Origin: Nymphaea colorata
Taxonomy: Eukaryota > Streptophyta > Magnoliopsida > Nymphaeales > Nymphaeaceae
NCBI RefSeq assembly: GCF_008831285.2
Contig: NC_045142.1
Coordinates: 24,503,876-24,567,875, forward strand
Length of the DNA: 64,000 nt
Direction: 5' to 3'
In this document: piece by piece, positions 62,908 to 64,000 of the stretch
Numbering within the stretch: the first letter of the stretch is position 1
Layout: the number at the start of each line of letters is the position of its first letter
Position numbers and translations under genes: made by a program
Notes under the pieces: model-generated
Databases searched by the model: none
What the model was told of the DNA's origin: nothing
Seen by the model: the letters and a program-made list of their open reading frames with translations, nothing else

Positions 62908-63431
62908 TAAGCCTGGGCAACGGGTCGGGCCACCACCAGGCCGGCCAGGCCCGACTCTCGCTCTCCCTCTCCACTCCCTACCTGCCCCCCCTCCTTTTCC
63001 CACTCCACTCCCGACTCCCCGATCTCCCTCTCCACTCCCGACTCCCGCTACCCCTCCCTCTCCCTCTCTGCTCCCGCTCCCCCTCTCCCTCTCTGCAGCT
63101 CTGCTCCCGCTCCCCCTCTCCCTCTCTGCAGCTCTGCTCCCGTTCCCCTCTCCCTCTCCTCTCTGCTCCCGTTCCCCCTCTCCCTCTCCTCTCTCCCTCT
63201 CTGCTCCCCCTCCCTCTCCCTCTCTGCTCCCGCTCCCCTCTCCCTCTCTGCTCCCCCTCTCTCTCTCCCTCTCCCTCCTCCTCTGTCTCCCTCTCCTCCT
63301 CTCCCTCCCCCTCCCCCTCTCTCTCTCCCTCTCCCTCCTCCTCCGTCTCCCTCCCCCCCCTCCTCCATCAGAGCGCGACGGGAGGGCGGGGGAAAGGGGC
63401 AGGAGGGCGACCCGGCCCGATGCCCAGGCCT
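62908..63431. mobile_element. hAT-type MITE with expanded C/T tract, inserted only in copy E
   Basis: The ends TAAGCCTGGGCAACGGGTCG and CGGCCCGATGCCCAGGCC match the family of 41849-42126. TGAATTC flanks the left end and TGAATTGAATTC the right; copies B and C are uninterrupted here, which shows the insertion. The usual A/T-rich core is replaced by about 395 bp of C/T-rich sequence. Confidence 0.75.
62967..63363. repeat. Polypyrimidine tract with about 20-25-bp degenerate periodicity
   Basis: Repeats of CTCCCTCTCTGCTCCCGCTC and shorter CTCCCT units give about 395 bp that is almost entirely C and T. It opens long spurious frames (Arg/Glu/Gly on the minus strand, Pro/Ser/Leu on the plus strand). 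Confidence 0.92.
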
Positions 63432-63650
63432 GAATTGAATTCATTCGAATCAGAATTTTGAATCAAATCTCACGATTTTTAAAATGCAAGAATATCATAT
63501 ATAAGATATTTATTTAAAATTAAATCTGAATCCAATGAGATTTTCAAATCAGATATTAATTTTTTTTATGTCTGATTTTTTCAGAATGATTCAGTTGAAT
63601 ATCCGATCCAAATTGAATATATTGACATTCTTAAATTGAAGAGCGAGTCC

Positions 63651-63921
63651 GATGTGCCTGCCTTGGCAGCATTATATATGGTGAGATCCCCAGGAAAAAG
63701 AAAAGCGTCAATCTGAATGGTGAGTGGTGTGGTGATTTCTGGTGTGGTGATTTCTTTTTACGAGGAAAAGTGAATATTGAGTTTGTTTTAAAAGCAAATA
63801 TTAATGCATATTCACTTCAATTTCCTCATAAAAGAAATCCCCACGCCACTCACTGCCCAGGCTGACGCTTTTCTTTTTCTTTCGATCTCAACATGTATAA
63901 CACTGCCAATACAGGCACATC
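63651..63921. repeat. 271-bp fold-back in copy E
   Basis: Counterpart of 49034-49290 and 55105-55360, with a 15-bp duplication (GGTGTGGTGATTTCT twice near 63727-63757). Confidence 0.85.
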
Positions 63922-64000
63922 ACACCCTGCTGGCAATACGTGAAAAATGCAGTCAAACTGTATCGAGTCTTACAATTCAAAGAATAAGATCAGATGAAAT

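Larger units (their letters stand above)
62660..64000 (+). repeat. Macro-repeat copy E (5' start, runs off the window)
   Basis: Equivalent to about 48640-49370 of copy B and 54690-55440 of copy C, interrupted by the insertion at 62908-63431. The array therefore continues beyond the right edge. Confidence 0.85.

Noticed and set aside
62731-63444. Long minus-strand frame rich in Arg, Glu and Gly, and the antisense Pro/Ser/Leu frame
   Set aside because: Both arise from the polypyrimidine tract inside a MITE insertion; there is no domain and the flanks are macro-repeat sequence.

Overview
This is a nuclear window from a flowering plant. The evidence is four genes for plant-only type 1 non-specific lipid transfer proteins (nsLTPs), a multi-exon plant-type URB1 gene, GT-AG introns with T-rich acceptors, AT-rich spacers, long (TA)n and (CT)n microsatellites and many plant-type MITEs. 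The species cannot be fixed from the sequence.

Layout. (1) 1-783, minus strand: the 5' part of an uninterrupted BTB/POZ (T1-type) gene that runs off the left edge. (2) 4.0-16.9 kb, minus strand: a tandem cluster of three nsLTP genes. Each has one long exon and a tiny terminal exon with 7-10 coding bases, joined by an intron at the same phase-2 site just after the last cysteine. (3) 19.26-34.19 kb, minus strand: a complete 14-exon URB1/Npa1-type gene for 60S ribosome biogenesis. I joined the exons by hand; every junction keeps frame and the product is about 2,736 residues. (4) 34-40 kb: AT-rich spacer with TE relics, including a Harbinger-like remnant with a broken Myb/SANT-like ORF, and a 51-bp in-frame minisatellite. 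(5) 40.5 kb, plus strand: a fourth, diverged nsLTP. (6) 41-48.6 kb: TE-rich spacer with hAT-type MITEs that have 8-bp target-site duplications, a 1.4-kb inverted repeat carrying a nested insertion, and a diverged outlier of the macro-repeat described next. (7) 48.6-64 kb: a head-to-tail array of a roughly 6-kb macro-repeat (one full copy, one nearly full, one half, and the start of another). Its units carry several long fold-back hairpins, hAT MITEs and minisatellites, but no convincing protein gene. The array continues past the right edge.

The genes do not form a pathway. The nsLTPs are secreted small proteins arising from local duplication, URB1 is a nucleolar housekeeping factor, and the BTB protein is a probable regulatory or ubiquitin-ligase adaptor. 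The most unusual parts are the hairpin-bearing macro-repeat array and the micro-exon architecture of the nsLTP cluster.
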